From: CAVPTL01 sp963729195
Lineage (GTDB): Bacteria; Actinomycetota; Thermoleophilia; Gaiellales; JAICJC01
Direction: 5' to 3'
NCBI GenBank assembly: GCA_963729195.1
Contig: CAVSNF010000022.1
Span: 1-64,000 of the forward strand
DNA length: 64,000 nt
Positions 42,280 through 50,756 of this stretch are shown piece after piece. The position numbers and the translations under genes were made by a program. Position 1 is the first letter of the stretch, and each line of letters starts with the position of its first letter. The notes under the pieces are model-generated. The model was not told the origin of the DNA, searched no databases, and worked only from the letters and a program-made list of their open reading frames with translations.

Positions 42280-43350
42280 GGCTCGCCTCCTGGCAACGTC
42301 CACAACTGCGTGGGGGTGGTCCTGCCTCTCAGTGTGATCTCGTCGACGAACACCAGGTCATGACCATCTCCGGTGAGGAGCGCTCTGGTGGAGTCCGAGA
42401 TCAAAAGCTCATGGGGGACTTCCTTGGTGAGCGACTCCAGCCGCGAGGCGGTGTTGACGGTGTCGCCGACCGCCGTGTACTCCAGCCTCCGCTCAGAGCC
42501 GACGTTGCCCGACATCAGCGGCCCGCTGGAGACGCCGATGCCGACCGCAAAGCCGGCGCTGTCACTGGTGTCGCGCAGCCACTGGTTGAAGCGCGGCAGC
42601 CGCTCGGTCAGCATCTCGCGGGCGGCCCGCAGCGCTCGGTCGGCGTGGTCGGTGCTTTCCACCGGCGCGCCGAACACCGCCAGCAGACCGTCGCCGAGAT
42701 ACGCCACCAGCGTGCCGCCGTTGTCGAGCACCGCGTCGCTCATCTCTCCGAAGAAGCGGTTGAGCACGTCGATCACACGGTCGGGTGGGGTGGCCTCGGC
42801 GAACGAGGTGAATCCGCGCAGGTCGGTGAAGAGCGCCGTGCCGACCAGTCGCACCCCTCCCAGCCGCACTCCCTGGTCGCCGTTGACGAGCACCTGGTCG
42901 ACCATCGATTCGGGCAGGAACCGGGCGAATACATCGCGCACGCGCGCGTGCTCGAGTTCGTGCACGCGGCGCTTGTTGAGGCCGGCGGCGATCCGCGCCC
43001 GCAGCAGCACCGGGTCAAACGGCTTGGGCAGGTAGTCCTCGGCTCCCGCCTCGATGCAGCGCACCACGTTTGCGTAGTCGTCCAGCCCCGAGATCATGAT
43101 CACCGGAAGGTCGCGCAGCTTGGGATCGGCCTTGATCGCCTCCAGCACCTCGATCCCATCCATCTCCGGCATGACGATGTCCAGCAGCACCACGTCGTCG
43201 CGAGCCTCGGCCAGCAGCTCGAGCGCGCGTACGACCGTGCTCGGCGGTGCGCACCGTGTGCCCGTCGGCCACCAGGCTTCGGGACAGCAGCATCCGATTG
43301 ATGGGATCGTCATCGACGACCAGGATCGCGCCGGTGTGAGGCGCGGTCAC
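42276..43350 (-). CDS. Response regulator with adenylyl/guanylyl cyclase output (one inserted base)
   Basis: A receiver domain fused to a class III nucleotide cyclase. The receiver starts at GTG 43350 (MTAPHTGAILVVDDDPINRM in order) with phospho-Asp in VVLLDIVMPEMDG and Lys in YLPKPFDP. One extra base in CGCGCGC near 43236 splits it into two frames. The linker is a coiled helix (RRVHELEHARVRDVFARFLP) and the cyclase has metal Asp residues in LFTDLRGFTSF and YLGDGLLAVFG and the AVGDTVNTASRLES loop; Asp in that loop and the preceding segment suggest cAMP. The GTG overlaps the HPt stop by 4 bp. Output of the phosphorelay is therefore probably cAMP. Confidence 0.88.
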
Positions 43351-43730
43351 TGCTGGTTCCGGTCGCGGAGATCGCACAGCAGCGGACGCGTCCGCACCCA
43401 TTCACCCTCGAGCGCCGAGGCCAGCTCACCCGCGGTCTGCAGATCACCGTTTCGGGCCGCCTCTTCCAGCAATCGTGACTGCTCGGCCAGCCGGTTCGCC
43501 CCGAAGGTGAGAGCGTTTGACTTGAGCGTGTGCGCAGCCCGACCGGCCAGCGTCGCGTCTCCGGTCTGGCACCCTTTCACGGCCTCGGCAATACGGGCCG
43601 GAGCCTCCTCCAGGAACGCGTCGATGACGTCGACCAGCGCCTCTGGGTCACCGCCGAGCAGATCGAGCAACGCGTCTATGGCGGCCCGGTCGAGGGTATC
43701 CACCGAAGCCGCGTGGCTGGAGCCTTCCAC
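43347..43730 (-). CDS. Histidine-containing phosphotransfer (HPt) protein
   Basis: A 127-residue four-helix HPt protein with the phospho-His in AGRAAHTLKSNALTFGAN. It is the first gene of the operon and overlaps the receiver-cyclase gene by 4 bp. It would pass a phosphoryl group from the receiver of the hybrid kinase to the receiver of the cyclase. A free-standing HPt plus hybrid kinase is unusual outside proteobacteria and fungi, so the genes form a self-contained relay. Confidence 0.92.
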   Translation of the reverse strand: MEGSSHAASVDTLDRAAIDALLDLLGGDPEALVDVIDAFLEEAPARIAEAVKGCQTGDATLAGRAAHTLKSNALTFGANRLAEQSRLLEEAARNGDLQTAGELASALEGEWVRTRPLLCDLRDRNQQ

Positions 43731-43783
43731 TTTCAGCGAAGCCTACTTCGTGTGACGGTGAAAGCAAGGTGTCCAAGGCCACC

Positions 43784-43813
43784 AGTTGCCTAGACTGGCA
43801 GAGCTTTGCAACT
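43784..43813 (+). promoter_or_regulatory. PadR-type inverted repeat and -10 upstream of padR
   Basis: AGTTGC (43784-43789) and GCAACT (43808-43813) form a spaced inverted repeat with TAGACT (43791-43796), a plausible -10, between them. The same AGTTGC half-site occurs in the MarR-region palindrome at 53524, perhaps by chance. PadR regulators commonly bind such spaced repeats over their own promoters. Confidence 0.4.
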
Positions 43814-43820
43814 CTGAACG

Positions 43821-44165
43821 ATGACCGGTATCGTGGAGGGGATGCGATCCGAAGCGCTCAAAGGCCATCTCGACATGCTGGTGCTGTCAGTGCTCCAGGG
43901 CGATCCCGCTCACGGGTACGCGGTGATCCAGCGGCTGGCCGCTCGCAGCGAGGGCGCCTTCGATCTGCCCGAAGGCACGGTGTATCCGGCGCTCTACCGG
44001 CTGGAGCGAGGCGGATTGCTGGTCTCGAGCGAAACGGTGGTCGACTCGCGCAGACGGCGCGTGTATCGCCTGACACCGGCGGGGGAGGACGCCCTCACCG
44101 CGCGCGTGGTGGAGTGGAAGAGCTTTGCCCGCAGCGTCGGTCGCACGCTCCAGGCGGGCGTGTGA
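43821..44165 (+). CDS. PadR-family transcriptional regulator
   Basis: A 114-residue PadR protein: LKGHLDMLVLSVLQGDPAHGYAVIQ in outline, then the winged helix FDLPEGTVYPALYRLERGG and the C-terminal helix used for dimerisation. It senses a phenolic, drug or membrane signal in other members. The start may be ATG 43821 or ATG 43842; the latter has GGAGG but very close. The stop overlaps the next GTG by 4 bp, so it is paired with the membrane protein that follows. A spaced inverted repeat lies over its promoter. Confidence 0.9.
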   Translation: MTGIVEGMRSEALKGHLDMLVLSVLQGDPAHGYAVIQRLAARSEGAFDLPEGTVYPALYRLERGGLLVSSETVVDSRRRRVYRLTPAGEDALTARVVEWKSFARSVGRTLQAGV

Positions 44166-44812
44166 ACGACGACCCGATCGCTCGCTACCTGGCCGACCTC
44201 GATCGCAGCCTGCGGGGCCGCCCCAACAGGCAGCGTCTGGTGGAGGAGGCCGAGGATCACCTGCGCGAGTCCGAGGCCGATCTGCGCGCCCGCGGCCTCA
44301 CCCATCAGCAGGCCGGTCGCGAAGCGGTCAGGCGGCTGGGCTCAGCCGACAGCCTGGCGCACGCCGGGGGCGGCAGGATCGCCACGGCGATCGTGCTGGT
44401 GCTGGGAGGCGCAACGATGGTGGCCCTGCTGGTCAGCGCGGTGGCGGTCAGCGGACCGGGCCAGGACGGCCCCACCCCGGGCTTCCCCATGTACCTGCTG
44501 TTCGGCGGCATCGGCGTGGGCGTGATCACCGTCTCGGCCGTGGTCACCGTACGCACCTGGGCAAGCGGGGTGGCGACCCGCGGGGCGGTGGCGCGGATGG
44601 CGATCCTCACGGTGGCGCTGATCGTCGCCGTCGGCCTCGGCATGCTGGCGGTGCACGAAGGCAAGCACCAGCAGGGCGGGAGCCTGGCCGAACGGGAACA
44701 GCGGGTGCTGGCGGTGCTCGCCATCGCGGCCGGAGTGATCGCGATCGCGGTGTGGCTGATGGAACTGCACGCGCGCCGCGAGCAGCGGCGGCTCGACGGA
44801 GAGGTTTCGTAG
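44162..44812 (+). CDS. HAAS/permease-prefix-domain membrane protein
   Basis: A 216-residue protein starting at GTG 44162 that overlaps the padR stop. The first 60 residues form an acidic helical domain of the HAAS/DUF1700 type (RQRLVEEAEDHLRESEADLRARG in outline, with LTHQQAGREAVRRLGS). Four hydrophobic segments follow (about residues 72-95, 108-130, 143-162 and 184-203). PadR-HAAS pairs are common in actinobacteria and Firmicutes; the membrane partner is thought to modulate or be controlled by PadR. No enzyme motif is present. Confidence 0.82.
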   Translation: MNDDPIARYLADLDRSLRGRPNRQRLVEEAEDHLRESEADLRARGLTHQQAGREAVRRLGSADSLAHAGGGRIATAIVLVLGGATMVALLVSAVAVSGPGQDGPTPGFPMYLLFGGIGVGVITVSAVVTVRTWASGVATRGAVARMAILTVALIVAVGLGMLAVHEGKHQQGGSLAEREQRVLAVLAIAAGVIAIAVWLMELHARREQRRLDGEVS

Positions 44813-44864
44813 CCCTTCGAGGTGGGAACCATTCCTTTCAGTAACGAACGAAAGGTAATCCCAC

Positions 44865-44963
44865 ATGTTGTTCGCAGTTCCCGGATTTATCTGGTTTCTG
44901 ATCGCGGTGATCTTGGTCATCGTGATCCTTGGCATGGTGTTCGGTCGCGGCCGACGGGTCTAA
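44865..44963 (+). CDS. Small single-span membrane peptide (32 aa)
   Basis: An ATG at 44865 opens a 32-codon frame ending TAA 44961-44963. The peptide is MLFAVPGFIW, then a strongly hydrophobic span (FLIAVILVIVILGMVFG) and a basic tail GRGRRV. This is the form of a one-helix membrane peptide with its C-terminus inside the cell. GAAAGG lies 11 bases before the ATG, inside the inverted repeat CCTTTC-N10-GAAAGG (44834-44855). It follows the PadR-HAAS genes by about 50 bp and could be a small membrane regulator or stress peptide. Coding is plausible but unproven. Confidence 0.6.
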   Translation: MLFAVPGFIWFLIAVILVIVILGMVFGRGRRV

Positions 44964-45000
44964 CCCACCCGCGGTGCCCTCGGTGCGTCACACTGCATCG

Positions 45001-46074
45001 ATGAGCGACAGCGAATACGACTGGCGCCAGTGGATCCCGAAGCAGTGGCGACACTGGCTGGATGCCTCGCCGGCCCCGAGACCGCAGACACGGACGCTGC
45101 GGTTCATCGGGGTCGACGAGGACCTGCCCGATGTGCGCTGGAAGGCGCTGTTTGACGAGACGTGGCCGGAGTACCGACGCTGGTGGCTGGCGCACGACGG
45201 GGAGGGACGGCCGACCCGAGAGCAGGCCGAAGCCGCCCTGAGCGAGCACATGCCCGAGCTGGTACCCGTGCATCAGCGGCTGGTCGAGCTGGCCGGCGAC
45301 GACGACACGGCCGCTGCAATGCTGACGCTCTGGAACCCGCCGCCGTTCATCGTCGCCTGCTCCCAGATCGTCGTTCCCGACTCCGACACCGGCGAGCCGG
45401 TGCTGTACCGAAACTACGACTATGACCCGCGCCTGTTCGAGGCCACGGTGTACCGCAGCCGCTGGGGGTCGCGGCGGGTGATGGGGACGGGCGACTGCCT
45501 GTGGGGATTGGTGGACGGCGTCAACGACCGCGGCTTGGCCGTGTCGCTCACGTTCGGTGGGCGGCGCGAGGTGGGCGAGGGGTTCGGCGTGCCGCTGGTG
45601 ATGCGGTATCTGCTGGAGGTGTGCGACGACGTGGCCGCGGGCATCGCGGTGCTGCGGCGGCTGCCACATCAGCTCTCGTACAACATCACGCTGGCCGACC
45701 GCGACGGCGCGGTGGCGACGGTGTACGTCGCCCCCGACCGGCTCGCCAGGGTGACCGACCGGTGCGAGGTGACCAACCACCCCGAGCAGATCGAGTGGCC
45801 TGAGCACGCCGCCTGGGTCAACAGCGCCGAGCGGCTGGCGTACCTTCAGGACCTGCAGGCCAAGGGCACTCGCTCCGACGGCATGGACGCCGCGATGGTG
45901 TCCGAGCCACTGCTGGCACGCCGCTGGGACGAGGGCTTCTCGACGCTTTACACCGCCGCCTACCGGCCGGTGAGTGAGAGCCTCACCTATCTGTGGCCGG
46001 GGACGTCGGCGTTCCTCAGTCTGGGCAAATCGCTTCCGGCCGAGTTCGAGGTGACTCTCGATCAGGATCCGTGA
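45001..46074 (+). CDS. C45-type Ntn hydrolase / acyltransferase-like protein
   Basis: A 357-residue protein resembling the acyl-coenzyme A:6-aminopenicillanic acid acyltransferase/C45 family, whose N-terminal nucleophile is freed by self-cleavage. The candidate nucleophile is the Cys in FIVACSQIVVPD; the typical NYDYD segment follows (YRNYDYDPRLF), then GLVDGVNDRGLAVSLTFGGR. The preceding 130 residues are the pro-part, with many Trp and Arg. ATG 45001 is chosen over an upstream frame start. The last 59 bases overlap the convergent MFS gene. A role in amide hydrolysis of a small molecule is likely; the substrate is unknown. Confidence 0.8.
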   Translation: MSDSEYDWRQWIPKQWRHWLDASPAPRPQTRTLRFIGVDEDLPDVRWKALFDETWPEYRRWWLAHDGEGRPTREQAEAALSEHMPELVPVHQRLVELAGDDDTAAAMLTLWNPPPFIVACSQIVVPDSDTGEPVLYRNYDYDPRLFEATVYRSRWGSRRVMGTGDCLWGLVDGVNDRGLAVSLTFGGRREVGEGFGVPLVMRYLLEVCDDVAAGIAVLRRLPHQLSYNITLADRDGAVATVYVAPDRLARVTDRCEVTNHPEQIEWPEHAAWVNSAERLAYLQDLQAKGTRSDGMDAAMVSEPLLARRWDEGFSTLYTAAYRPVSESLTYLWPGTSAFLSLGKSLPAEFEVTLDQDP

Positions 46075-47302
46075 CCTCGGGCCGCAGCTCGAACCAGCCG
46101 ATCACGACCACCAGCGCGGCCACGACCGAGACCGCACAGCCAAACCAGGTGACCGCCGGCTCCAGGCCGATGTGCACGGCGGCCACGCCGGCGCCGATGG
46201 TGGGGACTGAGATCGCGGTGTAGGCGACCACGAAGAAGGCCGACATCACACCGGCGCGGTGCGCCGGCGGAAGCGCCGCGGCCAGCGACCGCAACGCGCC
46301 GGTGAAGGCTGCGCCGAAGCCGAGGCCGACCACCAGGCTACCCAGCACCAGGCCGGTCAGCGACCCGGCCGAGACGGTGGCCGCGGTGACCAGGCTGCCG
46401 ATTGCCAGCATCGCCCCTCCGCCGACCAGGGTGGTGCGATTGCTCGCCCCGCGAAGTACCCACTGAGCGAGGGTGGCGCTGAGGCACACGGCGAACACAA
46501 ACAGCCCGCCGACCGCGTGGTTCTCTGTGCCGGAAAGCTCCGAGATCAGGCCCGGCCCGAGCGCGAGATAGAGGCCACCGACCGACCAGGCGGCGAGTAC
46601 ACCGAGCGCGGACAGGCCGAAGATCCGCCACAGCGGCCGCGGCACGGTGGGCACGCGCGGCGTCAGTGTCAGCCGCCGGCCGGCGCGGTCGACGGTCTCG
46701 GGCAGGCGCCACGCGGCCCACGCGGCCAGCACCGCGAGCACCGCGATCAGCACGAACGGGGTCACCTCGGGATACCGCGCGTACTGCACCAGCACCCCGG
46801 CGACCAGCGCACCCAAGCCGATTCCGGCGGCGCTTGCCAGTCCGTTGACGAGGCCGGCCTGGCTGCCGTCATGCCGCGGGTGCAGATCGACCATGGCCGC
46901 GCCGGTGGCGCCCAGCAGCAACCCGGTGGCGAGACCCTGAATCGAGCGGGCCAGGTACAGCCACTCGAGCCCGCCCGCCACCATGAACACCAGCTCGGCA
47001 CCGACCAGCCCGACCAGGGCGGAGACGATCACCGGCCGGCGTCCGACCAGGTCGGAGAGGCCGCCGGCGAGCAAGAGCGCCAGCAGCACGCCGATCGCGT
47101 ACACGGCGTACACCTCGGTCACCGACAGCGCCGAGAACCCCCACTCGGCTGCGTAGATCGAGTAGAGCGGCGTCGGCGTGGACGAGGCCATCAGGGCCAG
47201 CAGCACGAACCCGGCCACCACCAGGAACGGGCGCCATTCGCCGAGTGCGCGTGCATCTGACCGCTCCTCGGTGTACACTTCCCTTGGTATTTCCAAAGTC
47301 AT
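46016..47302 (-). CDS. MFS transporter
   Basis: A 428-residue major facilitator with about 12 helices, the cytoplasmic loop motif GGLSDLVGRRPVIV between helices 2 and 3 and the GAMVDLHPRHDG loop in the middle. The N-terminal 25 residues are charged and cytoplasmic. It resembles small drug or sugar efflux proteins. The gene is divergent from the ArsR-family gene starting at 47338 with only 35 bp between starts, so ArsR probably represses it. Its 3' end overlaps the convergent Ntn-hydrolase gene. Confidence 0.9.
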   Translation of the reverse strand: MTLEIPREVYTEERSDARALGEWRPFLVVAGFVLLALMASSTPTPLYSIYAAEWGFSALSVTEVYAVYAIGVLLALLLAGGLSDLVGRRPVIVSALVGLVGAELVFMVAGGLEWLYLARSIQGLATGLLLGATGAAMVDLHPRHDGSQAGLVNGLASAAGIGLGALVAGVLVQYARYPEVTPFVLIAVLAVLAAWAAWRLPETVDRAGRRLTLTPRVPTVPRPLWRIFGLSALGVLAAWSVGGLYLALGPGLISELSGTENHAVGGLFVFAVCLSATLAQWVLRGASNRTTLVGGGAMLAIGSLVTAATVSAGSLTGLVLGSLVVGLGFGAAFTGALRSLAAALPPAHRAGVMSAFFVVAYTAISVPTIGAGVAAVHIGLEPAVTWFGCAVSVVAALVVVIGWFELRPEVTDPDRESPRTRPEAICPD

Positions 47303-47337
47303 GGAGATACCGTAGCACGATCAACCAGAAACTGCAG

Positions 47338-47697
47338 ATGCAACGAAAAATCCATCACCCCAGCACTGACGAGATCGACCTGGCAACCGTCCTGCGGACG
47401 CTGGGCGACCCCGGCCGGCTGGAGATCGTGCGGCTGCTGGCCGAGGGCGGCGAGCAGAACTGCGCCGCTCTGCAGGCCCAGCTGGACATGCCGGTGTCGA
47501 CCTGCTCCTACCACCTCAAGCTGCTGCGCGAGGCCGGGGTCACCCGCACCCGTGCGAGCGGCACCGAGCGGTTCATGTCGGTGCGCCGCGACGATCTGGA
47601 CGCGCGCTTCCCCGGGCTGCTCGGCGGGAATCGAATCGGGCTTGCACTAGTTCGTTCGTATCGCTATAGTTCGTACACGAATCTTTTTTGTACGTAA
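47338..47697 (+). CDS. ArsR-family transcriptional regulator
   Basis: A 119-residue winged-helix protein from ATG 47338. The core reads LATVLRTLGDPGRLEIVRLL, CAALQAQLDMPVSTCSYHLKLLREAGVTRTR and TERFMSVRRDDLDARFPGLL. Cys residues exist (NCAALQ and STCSYH) but not in the classical metal-site pattern. The last 20 residues are out of character, with NLFCT at the end, because the promoter of the next gene lies in this stretch. It is divergent from the MFS transporter and precedes a MarR gene. It probably represses the transporter. Confidence 0.88.
   Translation: MQRKIHHPSTDEIDLATVLRTLGDPGRLEIVRLLAEGGEQNCAALQAQLDMPVSTCSYHLKLLREAGVTRTRASGTERFMSVRRDDLDARFPGLLGGNRIGLALVRSYRYSSYTNLFCT
47642..47681 (+). 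promoter_or_regulatory. Promoter and operator of the marR-MFS operon
   Basis: TTGCAC (47642-47647) and TATAGT (47665-47670) are 17 bases apart. TTCGT-AC-ACGAA (47670-47681) is a near-perfect palindrome covering the expected start site, with a related GTTCGTA half upstream at 47654. The region lies inside the 3' end of the ArsR-family coding sequence. This is the layout expected for MarR autoregulation. Confidence 0.65.
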
Positions 47698-47713
47698 AGG
47701 ACGTGGACGAATC

Positions 47714-48172
47714 ATGGTTGTGCGAACGAAGACCAAGCAGGATCTCACCAACGAGGTCACATCGAGCCTCAAGCAGATCATCAAGTCGGCCAAGCGGTCA
47801 CTGCGCGCCGAACTCGAGGAAGTCGGGCTGACGGTGCCCCAGGCGATGGTGCTGCACACGCTGGCCGCCGCCGACGAGCGACTGTCGGCACGCGAGCTGG
47901 GCCGGGAGTGCGACATGCTCGCCTCCACCATGACCGGAGTGGTCGATCGGCTCGAGCAGCAGGGCTACGTCCAGCGCGAGCGCGACGACCACGACCGCCG
48001 GGTGGTGTGGATCAACCTCACCCCCGCAGGTGAGCGAGTCCAGTCCACCCTGGGTGGATTCTTCTCGCAATTCGGACAGACATTTTCGGTGCTCCCCGCC
48101 AAGGATCTGGAGCACCTTGCTGAGCTTTTGGGACGGGTGGCTGCGGCCATCGAGAAGGAGGAGGGGCGCTGA
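47714..48172 (+). CDS. MarR-family transcriptional regulator
   Basis: A 152-residue MarR protein with the winged helix LSARELGRECDMLASTMTGVVDRLEQQGYVQRERDDHDRR in outline (recognition helix near residues 70-85, wing DDHDRRVV). It sits one base from the MFS exporter (TGATG overlap) and 18 bp past the ArsR stop. A promoter with a palindrome at its start site lies upstream, so it probably represses its own operon and is released by the exporter's substrate. Confidence 0.93.
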   Translation: MVVRTKTKQDLTNEVTSSLKQIIKSAKRSLRAELEEVGLTVPQAMVLHTLAAADERLSARELGRECDMLASTMTGVVDRLEQQGYVQRERDDHDRRVVWINLTPAGERVQSTLGGFFSQFGQTFSVLPAKDLEHLAELLGRVAAAIEKEEGR

Positions 48173-49644
48173 TGCCGGCAATAACTGAGGAAAATCGCAA
48201 GTGGTGGACGCTGGGTGCGATGTGTTTCGCGCTGTTCATGGTGATGCTCGACAACACCGTCGTGAACATCGCCCTGCCGGCAATCCAGACGCGCTTCGAC
48301 GCGACCCTGTCCAACCTGTCGTGGGCGGTCAACGCCTACACGCTGGTGTTCGGCGTGCTGCTGGTCACCGGAGGCCGACTGGGCGACGTGTTCGGGCGAA
48401 AGCGCATGTTCATCGGCGGCATCGTCGTGTTCACGCTGGGCTCGATCGGCGCCGGCCTGTCGCAGTCGATCAATGAGCTGATCTTCTTCCGCGGCGTGCA
48501 GGGCGCGGGAGCCGCGTTCCTGATGCCGGGCTCGCTCTCGATCATCACCAACACCTTCAAGGGATCCGAGCGCGGACGCGCCCTGGGCCTCTGGGCCGGT
48601 ATCTCCGGCCTGGCGCTGGGAATGGGCCCGGTCGTGGGTGGCGTGCTGGTGGAGAAGGCCGGTTGGGAGTGGATCTTCTTCCTGAACGTGCCGGTGGCGA
48701 TGATCGCGATCCCGGTGACCATGTATGCGGTCAAGGAGTCGCGCGACGAGACCGCCGCCCGCCGGATCGACTGGGTCGGAATCCTGACCCTCTCGCTGGG
48801 ATTGGGCTTGCTGCTGCTGGCGGTCGTCCAGGCAAACGACTACGGCTGGACGTCGACGCGCACGCTGACCGAGTTCGCGATCGCGGCGGTCGGCCTGGTG
48901 GCATTCGGGATCTCGCAGTGGAAGCAGGCAGAGCCGATGCTCGACCTGAACTTCTTCCGCGACCGCAACTTCAACGCGGGCAACATCACCGCATTCCTGG
49001 TCACCTTCTCGATGTTCGCGACGTTCTTCTTCGTGACCATCTACATGCAGCGCTCGATGGGCCTCTCGCCGATCGAGACCGGCGTGCGGTTCCTGCCGAT
49101 GACGATCCTGATCATCGTGGCCGCTCCGATCGCCGGCAAGGCGTCGGACAAGTACGGCTCGCGCTGGCTGCTGGCAACCGGCATGACCCTGGTGGCGGCG
49201 TCGCTGTTCCTGGAGTCGCGGATCACCGACACGTCCGGGTACCTGACGCTTCTGCCCGCATTCATCCTGGGCGGCATCGGCATCGGCATGACCATGTCGC
49301 CGATGACGGCCCTGGTGATGGGGTCGGTCGACCGGGCCAAGGCCGGTGCGGCCTCGGGCGTGCTGTCGATGACCCGCATGGTCGGCGGTGCGTTCGGCGT
49401 CGCGTCGCTGACGGCGGTGTTCGCTCAGATCTCCGCCAACCGGGCGGCGGCCGGCCACGACCAGCATGACGTGTTCATCTACGCGCTCTCCAACACGCTG
49501 CTGCTCTCGAGCGCAATCGCGCTTCTGGGCGCGGTGATCGCGGCCATCTTCGTCCGCACCCACCACGCCGAGCAGGCAACCTCGCCGGCCGCCGAGGTGG
49601 CGATCGCCACCGAGCCGGCCATGTCCGAGGTCGCAGGCGACTAA
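48172..49644 (+). CDS. MFS multidrug efflux transporter (DHA2/EmrB-QacA type)
   Basis: A 490-residue, 14-helix drug exporter. It has MLDNTVVNIALPAIQ with the conserved Asp/Asn pair in helix 1, GGRLGDVFGRKRMF in the loop between helices 2 and 3, and WAGISGLALGMGPVVGG, the motif C antiporter signature. It would export lipophilic compounds in exchange for protons. It is co-transcribed with the MarR gene (TGATG overlap, AAGGAGGAGG ribosome site). The stop is followed after 15 bp by a palindromic repeat. Confidence 0.94.
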   Translation: MPAITEENRKWWTLGAMCFALFMVMLDNTVVNIALPAIQTRFDATLSNLSWAVNAYTLVFGVLLVTGGRLGDVFGRKRMFIGGIVVFTLGSIGAGLSQSINELIFFRGVQGAGAAFLMPGSLSIITNTFKGSERGRALGLWAGISGLALGMGPVVGGVLVEKAGWEWIFFLNVPVAMIAIPVTMYAVKESRDETAARRIDWVGILTLSLGLGLLLLAVVQANDYGWTSTRTLTEFAIAAVGLVAFGISQWKQAEPMLDLNFFRDRNFNAGNITAFLVTFSMFATFFFVTIYMQRSMGLSPIETGVRFLPMTILIIVAAPIAGKASDKYGSRWLLATGMTLVAASLFLESRITDTSGYLTLLPAFILGGIGIGMTMSPMTALVMGSVDRAKAGAASGVLSMTRMVGGAFGVASLTAVFAQISANRAAAGHDQHDVFIYALSNTLLLSSAIALLGAVIAAIFVRTHHAEQATSPAAEVAIATEPAMSEVAGD

Positions 49645-49659
49645 CCAACCACGCTCCTG

Positions 49660-49690
49660 GTGAATAACGGTGCCAGGCACCGTTATTCAC
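49660..49690. repeat. Palindromic repeat, copy 7
   Basis: A 31-base perfect-arm palindrome 15 bp downstream of the MFS exporter stop. Unlike most copies it does not supply a stop codon to a recognised gene. Confidence 0.92.
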
Positions 49691-49765
49691 CAGGGCGTTT
49701 TGTGGCAGGTTTGTGACTACCCGGCACGGGGTTGACCAGCTTCTGGGGCACCGTAGACTCAGAGC

Positions 49766-50040
49766 ATGGACAACGAACGCGCAAACGGGATATCTCGGCG
49801 GATTCGGCTCGGCCGCAGGCCTGGGCCTCGCGGCCCGGGTGGAAGCCGCCCGCCAGCAGAACATGCAGCGCACACGCACCGCCGCGGCGGGGGCTCAGTG
49901 GGCCGAGCTAACCGCCGACTACGCCGCACTGGCGGGCCGGATCGATTCGCTGGACGATCCCAACTCCACCGAGATCGACACCCTGCACGACCTGCTGACG
50001 ATGACCATGCGGCGCCTCGATCAGCGCCCGACGCGTCTAG
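49766..50040 (+). CDS. Small hypothetical protein (apparent inserted bases)
   Basis: Between the repeat and the convergent ABC permease there is a likely small gene of about 90 residues. ATG 49766 gives MDNERAN; after one base is dropped near 49788 the frame reads GYLGGFGSAAGLGLAARVEA, then a helical, Ala/Arg/Glu-rich part (AELTADYAALAGRIDSLDDP) and NSTEIDTLHDLLTMTMRRLD. The end is unclear: a TAG at 50038 is reached only by another shift. The glycine-rich start followed by a helix suggests a membrane-associated or coiled-coil peptide. Function unknown. Confidence 0.4.
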
Positions 50041-50756
50041 GGCAGCTCGACCCGCGACAGCAGCCTGGCTCCCAGCCAGCAGGCCAGCGCGGTCACAGCC
50101 GCCAGCACGATCACCGCAGTCCCCGGTCCCGCCACCGGCAGCTCGGCCTGAGGCAGCTCGTGGGCGACCAGCGCCCTGCCGTAGGCGGCGATCGAGAGCT
50201 TCCCCGCCGACGCGGCGAAGGTGGCGATCGAGCCCTCCCACAGGAGGATGTAGAGCACGCCCACGACCACCGGGCGGCGCACCCGCAGCGACAGCCACAC
50301 CGACGCGCCGCAGTAGGCCAGGCACGCCAGCCCGACTCCCAGCGCCGGCCACGCGATCAATCCCAGCCGCACCGATCCGCCCACGATCAGCAACGTGGAC
50401 AGCACCAGGCTCGGGATCAGCAGCACCATCGCCGTCACCCAGGCTGCCGCGACCTTGGTGGCGATGATCTTCCAACGGGGAATCGGCGTGGCCACCAGGT
50501 ACAGCACAGTGCCGTCCTCGCGCTCGTCGCCGAGGGCGCTGACACCGATCACCAGTGCCACCAGCGCAGCCACCGTGGGGACGAACAGCTGCTGCACCAT
50601 CGTCGACAGGAACTCCTTGTGATCGACGGTCGACTTGGCAGCGATCGCAAACACAAACGCCACCAGCACCGGTGCCAGCGCCAACGCGGCCAGCGCGAGC
50701 GTGCGCCGCTGGAGCAGCAGCGCCCGGATCGTCAGCCGAAAGATCGAGGCGTTCAT
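50037..50756 (-). CDS. ABC-2 type transporter permease
   Basis: A 239-residue membrane protein with six hydrophobic segments, the first after MNASIFRLTIRALLLQRR, and the cytoplasmic loop LGDEREDGTVLYLVATPIPRW typical of ABC-2 and NosY-like permeases. It is the last gene of the minus-strand ABC cluster and overlaps the stop of the preceding ATPase by 4 bp. The cluster contains two ATPases and two permeases, so it may form one heteromeric exporter or two pairs. Substrate unknown. Confidence 0.88.
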   Translation of the reverse strand: MNASIFRLTIRALLLQRRTLALAALALAPVLVAFVFAIAAKSTVDHKEFLSTMVQQLFVPTVAALVALVIGVSALGDEREDGTVLYLVATPIPRWKIIATKVAAAWVTAMVLLIPSLVLSTLLIVGGSVRLGLIAWPALGVGLACLAYCGASVWLSLRVRRPVVVGVLYILLWEGSIATFAASAGKLSIAAYGRALVAHELPQAELPVAGPGTAVIVLAAVTALACWLGARLLSRVELP

